DNA of 64,000 bases. It comes from Cytophagales bacterium (GTDB taxonomy: Bacteria > Bacteroidota > Bacteroidia > Cytophagales > Spirosomataceae). Made by a program: the position numbers and the translations under genes. Location: contig RDXN01000038.1 of NCBI GenBank assembly GCA_004292855.1, positions 1-64,000 on the forward strand, written 5' to 3'. The notes beneath the pieces are model-generated. The model was not told the origin of the DNA. It worked only from the letters and a program-made list of their open reading frames with translations, and did not search any database. Below are positions 27,330-36,213 of this stretch, piece by piece; position 1 is the stretch's first letter, and each line of letters starts with the position of its first letter.

Positions 27330-28354
27330 CACACACAAACAAATTGTTCAAATCCAATCATCAACCAACCCGCGTTACGGTAGTCGGCGGGGGAAGCTGG
27401 GCTACTGCACTGGTTAAGATACTGTCGGAAAACAGCGTAAACATCAAATGGTGGATGCGGAGCCAAACCGACGCCGACCACATTCGGAAGTTCCACCACA
27501 ATAAAAGCTACCTGAGCGATGTGCAGGTTAACCCGCGCAGGGTGAAAATCTGCACCCGCATTCGCGATGCCTTCCGCGATAGCGACTACATTATTCTGGC
27601 CGTTCCGGCAGCCTTCATCACCGACGCGCTAACGGGTATTTCCAGCCGCGACTTCACCGATACCTGCGTGATTTCGGCCATTAAAGGTATGATTCCGGCT
27701 AATAATCAACTGGTTACCGACTGGGTAAGCGAACAATACGACGTGCCAACCGCCCGGATTGCCGTAATTGCCGGGCCGTGTCATGCCGAGGAGGTTGCGC
27801 TCGAAAAGCAGTCTTATCTAACCATCGGCTCCACCGACAACGGCTGTGCTGACGAGGTGGCCCGGCTGCTCACTTGCCGCTTTGTACAGGCGTCGCCCCT
27901 GGCCGATATTTATGGTATTGAGTACAGCGCGGTCATGAAAAATATCATTGCTCTGGCCTCGGGCATTACACGCGGCATCGGCTACGGCGACAATTTTCAG
28001 GCGGTGCTGGTGTCCAACGCCATGCAGGAGATCAAACGCTTTGTCGATGCCGTGTATCCGCAGCACCGCGACCTGAGCGGCTCGGCCTACCTCGGCGATT
28101 TACTCGTTACGGCTTACTCTCCGTTTAGCCGTAACCGAACGTTCGGGACGCTCATTGGCCGGGGTTACACCATTCAGTCGGCACAGGCCGAAATGAATAT
28201 GATTGCCGAGGGCTACTACGCCGTGAAAAGCATTCATACTGTTAACGAACAACACAAGGTCAATTTGCCCATCACGGAAGCCGTTTACCAGATTCTTTAC
28301 GAAGGCGTATCGCCCGTCTCGGAGATGAAACGATTGCAGGGGCTGCTGAAGTGA
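27326..28354 (+). CDS. gpsA: Glycerol-3-phosphate dehydrogenase [NAD(P)+]
   Basis: A 342-residue enzyme making sn-glycerol 3-phosphate for phospholipids. The dinucleotide motif VTVVGGGSWATALVKIL (about 17-33) is followed by the family blocks VISAIKGM, AVIAGPCHAEEVA and YGIEYSAVMKNIIALASGI, with the catalytic lysine in VMKN. The only plausible start is the GTG at 27326, which overlaps the hicA stop by 4 bases. It is odd for a housekeeping gene to be coupled to a toxin gene, and the original 5' end may have been altered. Confidence 0.92.
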   Translation: MTHTNKLFKSNHQPTRVTVVGGGSWATALVKILSENSVNIKWWMRSQTDADHIRKFHHNKSYLSDVQVNPRRVKICTRIRDAFRDSDYIILAVPAAFITDALTGISSRDFTDTCVISAIKGMIPANNQLVTDWVSEQYDVPTARIAVIAGPCHAEEVALEKQSYLTIGSTDNGCADEVARLLTCRFVQASPLADIYGIEYSAVMKNIIALASGITRGIGYGDNFQAVLVSNAMQEIKRFVDAVYPQHRDLSGSAYLGDLLVTAYSPFSRNRTFGTLIGRGYTIQSAQAEMNMIAEGYYAVKSIHTVNEQHKVNLPITEAVYQILYEGVSPVSEMKRLQGLLK

Positions 28355-28355
28355 T

Positions 28356-28441
28356 TAATGCGTAATGCGTAATGATGAATGTGTAGCGACGGTAGGAGCC
28401 ATCTCACCTGATCTTTATTCATCATTACGCATTACGCATTA
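28356..28441. repeat. Perfect heptamer inverted repeat after gpsA
   Basis: Perfect 25-base arms at 28356-28380 and 28417-28441 with a 36-base loop. The unit is TAATGCG, repeated and then diverging to TAATGAT. It begins 2 bases after the gpsA stop codon. Confidence 0.95.
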
Positions 28442-28453
28442 CCCCTTATTCCA

Positions 28454-29740
28454 TTGAAAAAGCTCCTACTCCTACTCCTACTGCCGGCAAGTCTGCTGGC
28501 ACAGCCCGCCGAACGGCTTGTTAAAGTGGTCGTGGCCCCCGACCGAACCGACTGGACCTACAAAACCGGCGACCCCGTTCGATTCACCATCAACGTGTTG
28601 CAACACGGAAATCCCGTTCCGAACGCACGGGTTAAATACGAAATCGGGCCGGAGAAAATGCCTGCTACGAAAACCGAGACTTTGCCTATTCCGAGCGGGT
28701 CGCTGACTGTCGACGGGGGAACAATGCGGACACCGGGTTTCCTGCGGTGTGTGGCTACGGTTGTGGTCAATGGCAAAGAATATCGAGGACTGGGTACGGC
28801 GGGCTTCAATCCGCAGGATATTAAACCAACGGTCGAAAACCCCGCCGATTTTGACCAATTCTGGTCTACTGGCAAAGCTGAACTGGCCAAAATTCCCCTA
28901 GATGCCCGCTTGACGCTCCTGCCCGAACGCTGCACCGAGAAGGTCAACGTGTATCACGTAAACCTGCAAAATTGGGCTTATAATGCTACGTCGCGGCTGT
29001 ACGGTATTCTGTGCGTACCAAAAGCTGAAGGCAAATATCCGGCTCTATTGCAGGTGCCGGGCGCGGGTGTTCGCCCGTACGGGGGTGACATTGCCAGTGC
29101 CGAACAGGGTATCGTAACGTTTCAGATTGGTATTCATGGTGTTCCGGTCAATATGGACGTGTCGGTGTATAACAGTCTGGGTGCGGGGCCTCTGAACGGG
29201 TATCAGTACTTTAACCTCGACGACCGCGACCGTTACTACTACCGACGGGTGTATCTGGGTTGTGTACGCGCGGTCGATTTTTTGGCAAGTTTGCCACAGG
29301 TGAACGCCAATGTCATTGGGGTGACGGGTGGCTCGCAGGGGGGCGCATTGAGCATTATCACGGCAGGCCTGGATTCACGGGTGAAGTTTTTAGGAGCTTA
29401 CTACCCGGCCCTCTCCGACGTAACGGGCTACCTGAATGGCCGGGCGGGGGGATGGCCACACATGTTCTGGGGCGGCACCAATACCTGGACCAACAAGGCT
29501 GAGAAGATCAAAACGGCAGGCTACTACGATGTGGTGAATTTTGCGCGACGCGTCACGGTGCCGGGCCGCTACACCTGGGGCTTCAACGACGAAACCTGCC
29601 CACCCACGTCTATGTACGCGTCTTACAACCTTATTTCGGCTCCTAAATCGCTGGAGCTATTTCACGACACTGGCCACTGGACTTACCCTGAAGAGACTGA
29701 GTATATAAACGGGTGGCTGTTGGAGCAGTTAAAGAAGTAG
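28454..29740 (+). CDS. Acetylxylan esterase (AXE1 family)
   Basis: A 428-residue exported alpha/beta hydrolase. Signal peptide to about residue 16 (LLPASLLAQ), a beta-sandwich N-terminal part (about 20-115) and the AXE1 domain. The nucleophile serine is in VTGGSQGGAL, the aspartate in GFNDETCPPTS and the histidine in HDTGHWTYP. It removes acetyl groups from xylan or related sugars. The start is a TTG at 28454 followed by Lys-Lys-Leu; no in-frame ATG precedes the signal peptide. Confidence 0.9.
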   Translation: MKKLLLLLLLPASLLAQPAERLVKVVVAPDRTDWTYKTGDPVRFTINVLQHGNPVPNARVKYEIGPEKMPATKTETLPIPSGSLTVDGGTMRTPGFLRCVATVVVNGKEYRGLGTAGFNPQDIKPTVENPADFDQFWSTGKAELAKIPLDARLTLLPERCTEKVNVYHVNLQNWAYNATSRLYGILCVPKAEGKYPALLQVPGAGVRPYGGDIASAEQGIVTFQIGIHGVPVNMDVSVYNSLGAGPLNGYQYFNLDDRDRYYYRRVYLGCVRAVDFLASLPQVNANVIGVTGGSQGGALSIITAGLDSRVKFLGAYYPALSDVTGYLNGRAGGWPHMFWGGTNTWTNKAEKIKTAGYYDVVNFARRVTVPGRYTWGFNDETCPPTSMYASYNLISAPKSLELFHDTGHWTYPEETEYINGWLLEQLKK

Positions 29741-29836
29741 TCTGAACTGTGATTACGCTGATTAACTGATTTACTATGATTTTCAAAAATCTGTTCATCA
29801 TAGTAAATCAGTTAATCAGCGTAATCACAGTTCAGA
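29741..29836. repeat. 40-base perfect inverted repeat between convergent genes
   Basis: Perfect 40-base arms at 29741-29780 and 29797-29836 with a 16-base loop, the longest perfect palindrome in the window. Internal words CTGATTAA, CTGATTTA and CTATGATT give an 8-base period. The right arm covers the stop codon and the last codons of the HIT gene. Confidence 0.97.
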
Positions 29837-30211
29837 ACGAATTTTCTCCGCAGTCTCGGCCAACTCCTCCTGCGTGGGCTTTATCTTGTGGTTGAAATTC
29901 ATGTCCTGCATCGAGTTGAGCGGGATCAAATGAACGTGAGCGTGTGGTACCTCCAGACCAATTACGGCTACGCCAATTCGCTTGCACGGGATGGCCTTTT
30001 CGATAGCTGGGGCCACCTTTTTTGCAAACGCCATCAGGCCCATGTATAACTCATCGTCGAGGTTGAACAGGTAGTCTACCTCTTTTTTGGGAATCACGAG
30101 TGTGTGGCCCATTGTAGTAGGCATCACGTCGAGAAAGGCCAGATAATCGTCGGTTTCGGCGATTTTGTGCGCCGGAATCTCACCAGCCACAATGCGGGAG
30201 AAAATAGTCAT
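29825..30211 (-). CDS. HIT-family hydrolase
   Basis: A 128-residue nucleotide hydrolase or transferase of the HINT/PKCI type. The histidine triad is HAHVHLIP (His90, 92, 94), and TMGHTLVIPKKEVDYLFNL is typical. The start overlaps the greA stop by 4 bases (ATGA), so the two are cotranscribed. The C-terminal SEL and stop codon are written by the right arm of the 40-base palindrome. Confidence 0.93.
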   Translation of the reverse strand: MTIFSRIVAGEIPAHKIAETDDYLAFLDVMPTTMGHTLVIPKKEVDYLFNLDDELYMGLMAFAKKVAPAIEKAIPCKRIGVAVIGLEVPHAHVHLIPLNSMQDMNFNHKIKPTQEELAETAEKIRSEL

Positions 30212-30681
30212 CGACCGATTTCGATTACTTCAAATTCGAGTTTGCCAGCGGGTACAGTGATCTCAGTGGAGTCGCCCACTTTTTTGCCCAGCAAGCCTTT
30301 TCCGATGGGTGACCCCACCGAAATTTTGCCTTGCTTTAAATCGGCCTCTTCCTCCGAAACAAGGGTATAGGACATTTGGGCACCGGTCTTTTTATTCTTG
30401 ATCTTCACCGTCGACAGCACCGACACCTGCGAGGTATCAACCGTCGATTCGTCCAGAACACGGGCATTGGCTACAACCTCTTCCAGTTTCGAGATTTTCA
30501 ACTCGTGCAAACCCTGGGCGTCTTTGGCTGCGTCATATTCAGCGTTTTCGCTTAGGTCCCCTTTGTCGCGGGCCTCGGCAATTTGATGCGCAATATGAGC
30601 ACGCCCCTTCGTTTTGAGTTCAATCAGTTCGGCCTTGAGTCGGTTCAGACCCTCTTCGGTATAATAATTAATCTTTCCCAT
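30208..30681 (-). CDS. greA: Transcription elongation factor GreA
   Basis: GreA, 157 residues, rescues backtracked RNA polymerase by stimulating transcript cleavage. The coiled-coil tip carries the acidic pair in GDLSENAEYDAAK, and the C-terminal domain has SPIGKGLLGKKVGD. Start at the ATG at 30681 (MGKINYYTEEGLNRLKAEL); an in-frame extension to 30915 is not coding-like and includes the promoter. Confidence 0.96.
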   Translation of the reverse strand: MGKINYYTEEGLNRLKAELIELKTKGRAHIAHQIAEARDKGDLSENAEYDAAKDAQGLHELKISKLEEVVANARVLDESTVDTSQVSVLSTVKIKNKKTGAQMSYTLVSEEEADLKQGKISVGSPIGKGLLGKKVGDSTEITVPAGKLEFEVIEIGR

Positions 30682-30827
30682 TGTATGTAAAAACAAAAAA
30701 CGGTCCACTGACCGTTCTGCAAGCAAAAACTGTTTGTTTTGCAGCCACGTCAGAAGACTCGAACAAGTAGCGTATGTTTTCGCGTTTCGTGCATAGACAA
30801 TTCGCCTGCCCGATTTATTCGGGGATA

Positions 30828-30858
30828 CAAAAGTAATAATTCTACAGAGCGATTTCAA
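30828..30858 (-). promoter_or_regulatory. Promoter of greA-HIT
   Basis: On the minus strand TTG (30858-30856), 20 bases, then TACTTTTG (30835-30828). It is the same -7 box and the same spacing as the rplC promoter. The predicted leader is about 140 bases. Confidence 0.7.
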
Positions 30859-30899
30859 GCCCTTCTGTACACTCGCTCCAAAAACATAGGTAACGGAAT

Positions 30900-31847
30900 A
30901 TGGCCAAACAAGCACGGATCATTTTTATGGGGACGCCTGATTTTGCGGTGGCTAGCCTACAGGCATTGCTCAATGCAGACCTCAATGTGGTGGCCGTTGT
31001 GACTGCCCCTGACCGCCCGTCGGGGCGAGGTTTGCAACTGACACCTTCGCCTGTGAAGAAAGCCGCCGAAGGGGCCGGCTTGCCCGTGTTGCAGCCCGAA
31101 AAACTCCGCGACCCCCAGTTTTTAGAACAACTGGCGAGCTTTCGGGCCGATTTGCAGGTGGTGGTGGCGTTCAGGATGTTGCCCGAAGTGGTCTGGGCTA
31201 TGCCTACGATTGGCACGTTTAACCTGCACGGCTCATTGTTGCCGCAATACCGGGGGGCGGCCCCCATCAACTGGGCCATCATCAACGGCGAGACCGAAAC
31301 GGGTGTGACCACGTTTTTCATCGAAAAAGAGATAGACACGGGGCAGATGATTTTTGGGGACACCGAACCCATCCACCCCGACGACACGGCGGGCACCCTG
31401 CACGACCGTCTGATGGTGCGCGGGGCTAATTTGGTGGTGCGAACCGTGCAGGCTATCGAAGCAGGCGAGTACCCCCGCACCCCCCAACCCGATGCCACCG
31501 ACCTGAAGCCCGCCCCCAAACTTCACCGCGAAACCACCCAAATCGACTGGAACCAACCCGCCCAACAGGTGCGCAACTTCGTGCGTGGCCTCTCGCCCTT
31601 CCCAACGGCCTGGACAATGATTAATGAGAAATTCTTCAAAATTTATGCGGTTTCGATTATGAACGAAGCTCCCGGCGTGGATTCGCCCAACTTTGCGGGT
31701 GAACCCACACCGGGCGTTGTTTTTACGGATAACAAGAGGAAGATTATGATTCGCACTGCCGACGAGTGGCTTTGCATCGACGTGTTACAGGCTGAGGGCA
31801 AACGGCGCATGACCGCCGAAGAGTTTTTGCGAGGGAATTCGTTGTAG
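30900..31847 (+). CDS. fmt: Methionyl-tRNA formyltransferase
   Basis: Fmt, 315 residues, formylates initiator Met-tRNA. The hydrolase fold shows IIFMGTPDFAV, the catalytic block FNLHGSLLPQYRGAAPINWAI and the Asp in EKEIDTGQM. The C-terminal domain (about 205-315) binds tRNA. It is divergent from greA. Confidence 0.96.
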   Translation: MAKQARIIFMGTPDFAVASLQALLNADLNVVAVVTAPDRPSGRGLQLTPSPVKKAAEGAGLPVLQPEKLRDPQFLEQLASFRADLQVVVAFRMLPEVVWAMPTIGTFNLHGSLLPQYRGAAPINWAIINGETETGVTTFFIEKEIDTGQMIFGDTEPIHPDDTAGTLHDRLMVRGANLVVRTVQAIEAGEYPRTPQPDATDLKPAPKLHRETTQIDWNQPAQQVRNFVRGLSPFPTAWTMINEKFFKIYAVSIMNEAPGVDSPNFAGEPTPGVVFTDNKRKIMIRTADEWLCIDVLQAEGKRRMTAEEFLRGNSL

Positions 31848-32606
31848 TCACCCCCGTTCAACGCTACCAATCTGACTCAGCAGCCAGTCGCGTTTGAGCT
31901 TGGTGACGGGCACCTGCGTCCCGTCGGTCAGGAGCAGGTAACCGCCCTCCTGCCGGACAATCTTGACCAGATACGCCGGGTTAATCAGGTGCGAGTGGTG
32001 CGTACGAACGAAGCCACTCGGTTCCAGAGCCTGTTCTACTTCCTTGAGCGTCCGGCAAATAAGCAGCGTTTGGCCTGAGTTCAGATAAAAGTGCGTGTAG
32101 CTGGCATCGGCCATGCACCGGACAATATCGGCAAGCTCGACAATCTCGTGACCCTCGTGCGTGGGGAGGGCAATCCGGCTTTTTGTGGTTGCGCTAACCG
32201 GCTGATACTGTTCGCGCAGAAGCGTCAGTTGCGCCTGTTGTACGTGCCGAACGGTCCGTTGTTGCCAGCGGACGAGCGTTTCGCGGAGTTCGTCTTCCTG
32301 GATGGGTTTGAGCAGGTAGTTCAACGCGCTGAAACGAAATGCCCGGATAGCGTATTGGTCGTAGGCAGTGGTGAAAATCACATCGAACGGAAGCTGCTCG
32401 AGTTGGTCGAGCAGGTCGAAGCCGTTCAGGCGGGGCATCTCAATGTCGAGAAACAACAAATCGAAGGGCGTATGGCGGAGGGTTTCCAGGGCCGCTTCGG
32501 GTTGGTTGAATCGGGCGAGAACCTCCACGCCCATCCGCAACTTTTGCAGTTTAAGGGCCAATACTTCGGTGGCGTGCTTTTCGTCGTCAATCAGAATAGC
32601 TTTCAT
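31848..32606 (-). CDS. LytTR-type response regulator
   Basis: A 252-residue two-component regulator. The receiver domain (1-120) has the acidic pocket IDDE, the phosphorylation site Asp54 in LLFLDIEMPRLNG and the conserved Lys in YLLKPI. The LytTR DNA-binding domain (about 150-250) follows, with GFVRTHHSHLINPAYLV. Its start overlaps the kinase stop by 4 bases, so the two form a cognate pair. It ends directly beside fmt (31847/31848). Confidence 0.93.
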   Translation of the reverse strand: MKAILIDDEKHATEVLALKLQKLRMGVEVLARFNQPEAALETLRHTPFDLLFLDIEMPRLNGFDLLDQLEQLPFDVIFTTAYDQYAIRAFRFSALNYLLKPIQEDELRETLVRWQQRTVRHVQQAQLTLLREQYQPVSATTKSRIALPTHEGHEIVELADIVRCMADASYTHFYLNSGQTLLICRTLKEVEQALEPSGFVRTHHSHLINPAYLVKIVRQEGGYLLLTDGTQVPVTKLKRDWLLSQIGSVERG

Positions 32607-34591
32607 ATCCGTTGGGTGGTTCTGGCCAGTTGGTACGTGATGCGTACGCAGGTTCCGGTTTGATTATGCTCTTCAATGTCAATTAGTTGTATGTCGAGCT
32701 TGCTCGGGTAATTCCGATTGAAGAGGTCGATGCGTTGCCGGGTAATGTCCATGCCGTACGACTTGCGGGTGGTGGCCGAGCGGCTTTTGAGGTCATTGGC
32801 CTGCCGCCGACCGATGCCGTTGTCTTCGATCTCGAACCGGAGCGTGTTTGGGTCATTCATCAAAACCCGAACCCACAACCGTTTGTCGGCTCGCCCGCTT
32901 TGCCGAAGACCGTGCCAGATGGCGTTTTCGACAAAGGGCTGAAGCAGCAGCGGGGGCAGCACCACATCGTCGCGATCAATGTCGGAGTCGATCTCTACCG
33001 TGTATTGAAACTCGTCGCCGAAGCGCGTGGCTTCCAGTTCCAGATAGAGTCGCAAGCCCGTGAGTTCTTCCGACAGCCGGACGGTGTCTTCGTTGGAGTG
33101 ATTCAGGATGAGCCGGAGCAGACGCGAGAAACTCGATAAATAGCGCGATGCGTTTTCTTCATCGCCTTTCAAGACAAAATACTCGATGGTATTCAGGCTG
33201 TTGAACAGAAAATGGGGGTTCATCTGACTCCGCAGGGCCAGCATTTCCACCTCGGCCAAGCGTTTTTCGTAGGCCGTTCGCTGCTCAATCTCTTCAACAT
33301 ACGCGCTCTGACTAGCCTGCCGCTCCCGGTCGATCAGGCGAATTCGGTGGGCCAGAGCCAGCGCGAACACGATGATTTCGAGCAGTACGGCAAACGATAC
33401 CATCATCAGGTTGTCGACTCCTCCGGGCAACGTAATGCCTTTGAGCAGCACCCCGCCCGCCCGTAGCCAGGCCAGAGTACCCACCACAGCCATCAGCACA
33501 TTCCCCAAAATGACGTAGCGCGTGAGGGGCGAACGCACCCAACGGCTTACCCAGACCAGCAAGCCCACGTACACCGGAATCAGCACGTAACGGGTTCCCC
33601 AAAATACGGTTTGCTGAATCCCGCCATCGTTGGTGAGCAGCAACACAACGGCATACAGAACGCCAAATGCCACTCCGCCCCAGGCTACGCGCCGGAGCCA
33701 GCGATGGGCAACGGGGTGTTTGGTGCGGAGATCGAGCAGTTCGCTCAGGAAAAATAGATAAGCCGCCAGACCAAGCCACATAACCGTTTCGAGCAGGTGG
33801 GTACGAACCATCGGAAAGTAGCTAATCCAATGACCCAGAGCGGTGTAGGAACGGGTTTTGAGCAAGGCGAATGTGCAACCCGCCAGCACGTAAAGCAGAT
33901 AATACCGATAAACAGGTTGCCGATACTGGATGTAAATCAGCCCGACGAATACCAGGAAAAATAGCAATGCACCCTGAATCCAGGACCGGTACAGCAGTTC
34001 GGTGCTGTTGGTGCGAAAATCCTGCGCCACCTTTCGCTGGTGGAATAGGTCGGTTTCGAGCCGGACCGCCAGCGAAGGCCGGGGCTGACTGGTTCGGGTA
34101 AGCCGGGGCAACCAGCCCTGCGCGTTGGCGAGCCGCATGGTTAGCTCCACCTGTTCGTTGGGGGCCACCGACACGGGTACGTACTGATCGCTTTCGTCGG
34201 AGGCCCAGCCATCGGTCGGGACCATCGAGCCAGCCCGGAGCGAATCGAGCCGGTTGGGGCGGGCCACATAAACGGTAGCAGTTTGCACCTCACCCACATA
34301 GACGTGGAGCGTATGTGCGGAGTCGGTGTTGTTGTGCAGCCACAAGCGTAGCCAGTAGGCCTCGCGGGGGTTGGTTGGCTCGCCGTTCGTGAGCCGTTTT
34401 GGGGCGGGGAGTTGCCGGAGGGTTGCGTAGGATGTATTAGCCGTGGTGATGGTCAGCGTAGCCCGGTCGAACAGATACACCCGGTCGGTGAGCTGGCTCA
34501 GGCGCAGAGTATCGGGCCGCACGGGTTGCGCGGTCAGTGGAGTGACCATCAGCCAGTACCCCAACACCAGAAACCAAACTCGACAGCCCAT
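32603..34591 (-). CDS. 7TM-DISM sensor histidine kinase, LytS-like
   Basis: A 662-residue membrane kinase. Signal peptide, then an extracellular beta-sandwich ligand domain (7TMR-DISMED2; LTDRVYLFDR, PREAYWLRLWLHNNTD), seven membrane segments (about 195-390), a coiled coil and a kinase domain of the LytS/YehU type. The phospho-accepting His is in QMNPHFLFNSLNTIEYFVL and the ATP-binding part has PLLLQPFVENAIWHGL and IEDNGIGR. Such DISM domains are thought to sense carbohydrates. The ATG at 34591 is used; a start at 34660 would add 23 unlikely residues. Confidence 0.92.
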   Translation of the reverse strand: MGCRVWFLVLGYWLMVTPLTAQPVRPDTLRLSQLTDRVYLFDRATLTITTANTSYATLRQLPAPKRLTNGEPTNPREAYWLRLWLHNNTDSAHTLHVYVGEVQTATVYVARPNRLDSLRAGSMVPTDGWASDESDQYVPVSVAPNEQVELTMRLANAQGWLPRLTRTSQPRPSLAVRLETDLFHQRKVAQDFRTNSTELLYRSWIQGALLFFLVFVGLIYIQYRQPVYRYYLLYVLAGCTFALLKTRSYTALGHWISYFPMVRTHLLETVMWLGLAAYLFFLSELLDLRTKHPVAHRWLRRVAWGGVAFGVLYAVVLLLTNDGGIQQTVFWGTRYVLIPVYVGLLVWVSRWVRSPLTRYVILGNVLMAVVGTLAWLRAGGVLLKGITLPGGVDNLMMVSFAVLLEIIVFALALAHRIRLIDRERQASQSAYVEEIEQRTAYEKRLAEVEMLALRSQMNPHFLFNSLNTIEYFVLKGDEENASRYLSSFSRLLRLILNHSNEDTVRLSEELTGLRLYLELEATRFGDEFQYTVEIDSDIDRDDVVLPPLLLQPFVENAIWHGLRQSGRADKRLWVRVLMNDPNTLRFEIEDNGIGRRQANDLKSRSATTRKSYGMDITRQRIDLFNRNYPSKLDIQLIDIEEHNQTGTCVRITYQLARTTQRI

Positions 34592-34840
34592 ACCGATAGG
34601 AGCGGGAACGATTGACACTTCCCGAAACAATACTACAAAAACCAACCGTTTGCACCGCACATCGAAGCAACGGGTTAGCTGTTTCAGTCCATCTGACTGC
34701 CGTTTGGTTGCATAGCCGTTCGTTGTTGGATTTACCCAAACGAGCTGCCTGTTGATTCGGATAGGGGGCCGGTTGGTTGGCGTAGCTTGGCTTATAAACC
34801 GCTGGGTAAGTTTAGCCTATCAACTTAAAACCAATCGGTT

Positions 34841-36202
34841 ATGATCACTTATCGAGTTTTGGGCCTTATTGCGCTGAGCCTGAGTGCCGTAGACACAGCA
34901 CAGGCCCAGGTGCGCGTAAACAGCCCCCGACAAACCACCGAACGGAGTGTGGAAGGGCGCGTCAACGGACGTATCGACCAGAAAATTAACCAGGGACTTG
35001 ATAAGGTCGAAGAGGGGATCGGCAACATTTTTAAGAAGAAAGAAAAGAAGCCCGAAAAAGGCCAGAAACCCGCCGATGATACCTACGACGCATCGGGCGA
35101 GACCAACCCCGACGGGCCGAACAACACGGATCGGGCCACGCAAGGCCGTTCCGACGATCCTAAGTCCCTCAAAACCTACAGCAAATTTGATTTTGTGCCG
35201 GGTGAGAAAGTTCTGGCTTTCGACGATTTCGCAACCACCAGCGTGGGCGATTTTCCGCTCGGTTGGAACACTAATTCCACCGCCGAAATCGTGACCCTGG
35301 AGGGTCGTCCCGAAAAGTGGCTGTTTATGTCGAAGGACGGCTTTTTTCAGCCCGAGTACGTAACGAACATGCCCGAAAATTTCACCTTGGAGTTTGACGT
35401 ATTCACGCGCTATAATTCTAATAACCTGCTGACATACAGCCTGTATTTGTCGGCGGTTGATAAGCCCAAACAGGACTTGTCGAACAAGTACGTTCAGAAC
35501 GGAATCTATTTTGAGTGGCACCCCTGCGGAGGGGGCACATTTATCGTCTATGAAGCCGGCGAAGAAGTCAATAAAAACGATGGTCTAAACCTGAAAGAGT
35601 TCGATTGTGGCGATGATTTTGCGAAACCCTCTTTTGTGAAATTCTCGGTATGGCGGCAAAAGACACGGCTACGGATTTATGCGAATCAAACGAAGGTGCT
35701 GGACATTCCACGCGCCTTCGACCCCAAACTCAAGTACAACGTTGCCAAGTTTGGTGCGGGCTATATGAATTATGCCACTGCCGACAATAAAGACGAGTTT
35801 ATGGTGGCCAATGTACGCTATGCGGTGGGCGCACCCGATACCCGCTCCAAACTCATTACGGAAGGCAAATTCAGCACAACGGGCATTCTGTTCGATGTCA
35901 ACTCGGCTACGATCAAGCCCGAATCCTACGGTGTGTTGAAAGAAATCGGCACGGTGTTGACCGAAAACGCGGGCGTTCGGGTCCGGGTTATTGGGCACAC
36001 CGACGCCGACGGCGATGCTGCGGCCAACCTCGCCCTGTCGAAACGCCGGGCCGAGTCGGTGAAGGCGGCTCTAGCCAAAGAATTTGGCATTGACCCCGCC
36101 CGACTCGACACCGACGGTAAGGGCGAAACCACCCCCGTCGCACCCAACACCACCCCCGAAGGCAAAGCCAACAACCGGCGTGTTGAATTTGTGAAACTGT
36201 AA
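34841..36202 (+). CDS. OmpA-family cell-envelope protein with a lectin-like middle domain
   Basis: A 453-residue exported protein (signal peptide to about 22, AQAQ). A lysine-rich linker with KKKEKKPEKGQK (about 60-80) precedes a beta-sandwich region resembling LamG/concanavalin-like domains (FDDFATTSVGDFPLGWNTNS). The C-terminal OmpA domain (about 345-453) has GILFDVNSATIKPES, GHTDADG, LSKRRAESVKAAL and NRRVEFVKL, which bind peptidoglycan. It is followed 11 bases later by an uncharacterised secreted protein, probably one operon. Confidence 0.85.
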   Translation: MITYRVLGLIALSLSAVDTAQAQVRVNSPRQTTERSVEGRVNGRIDQKINQGLDKVEEGIGNIFKKKEKKPEKGQKPADDTYDASGETNPDGPNNTDRATQGRSDDPKSLKTYSKFDFVPGEKVLAFDDFATTSVGDFPLGWNTNSTAEIVTLEGRPEKWLFMSKDGFFQPEYVTNMPENFTLEFDVFTRYNSNNLLTYSLYLSAVDKPKQDLSNKYVQNGIYFEWHPCGGGTFIVYEAGEEVNKNDGLNLKEFDCGDDFAKPSFVKFSVWRQKTRLRIYANQTKVLDIPRAFDPKLKYNVAKFGAGYMNYATADNKDEFMVANVRYAVGAPDTRSKLITEGKFSTTGILFDVNSATIKPESYGVLKEIGTVLTENAGVRVRVIGHTDADGDAAANLALSKRRAESVKAALAKEFGIDPARLDTDGKGETTPVAPNTTPEGKANNRRVEFVKL

Positions 36203-36213
36203 ACCACTCGCTC

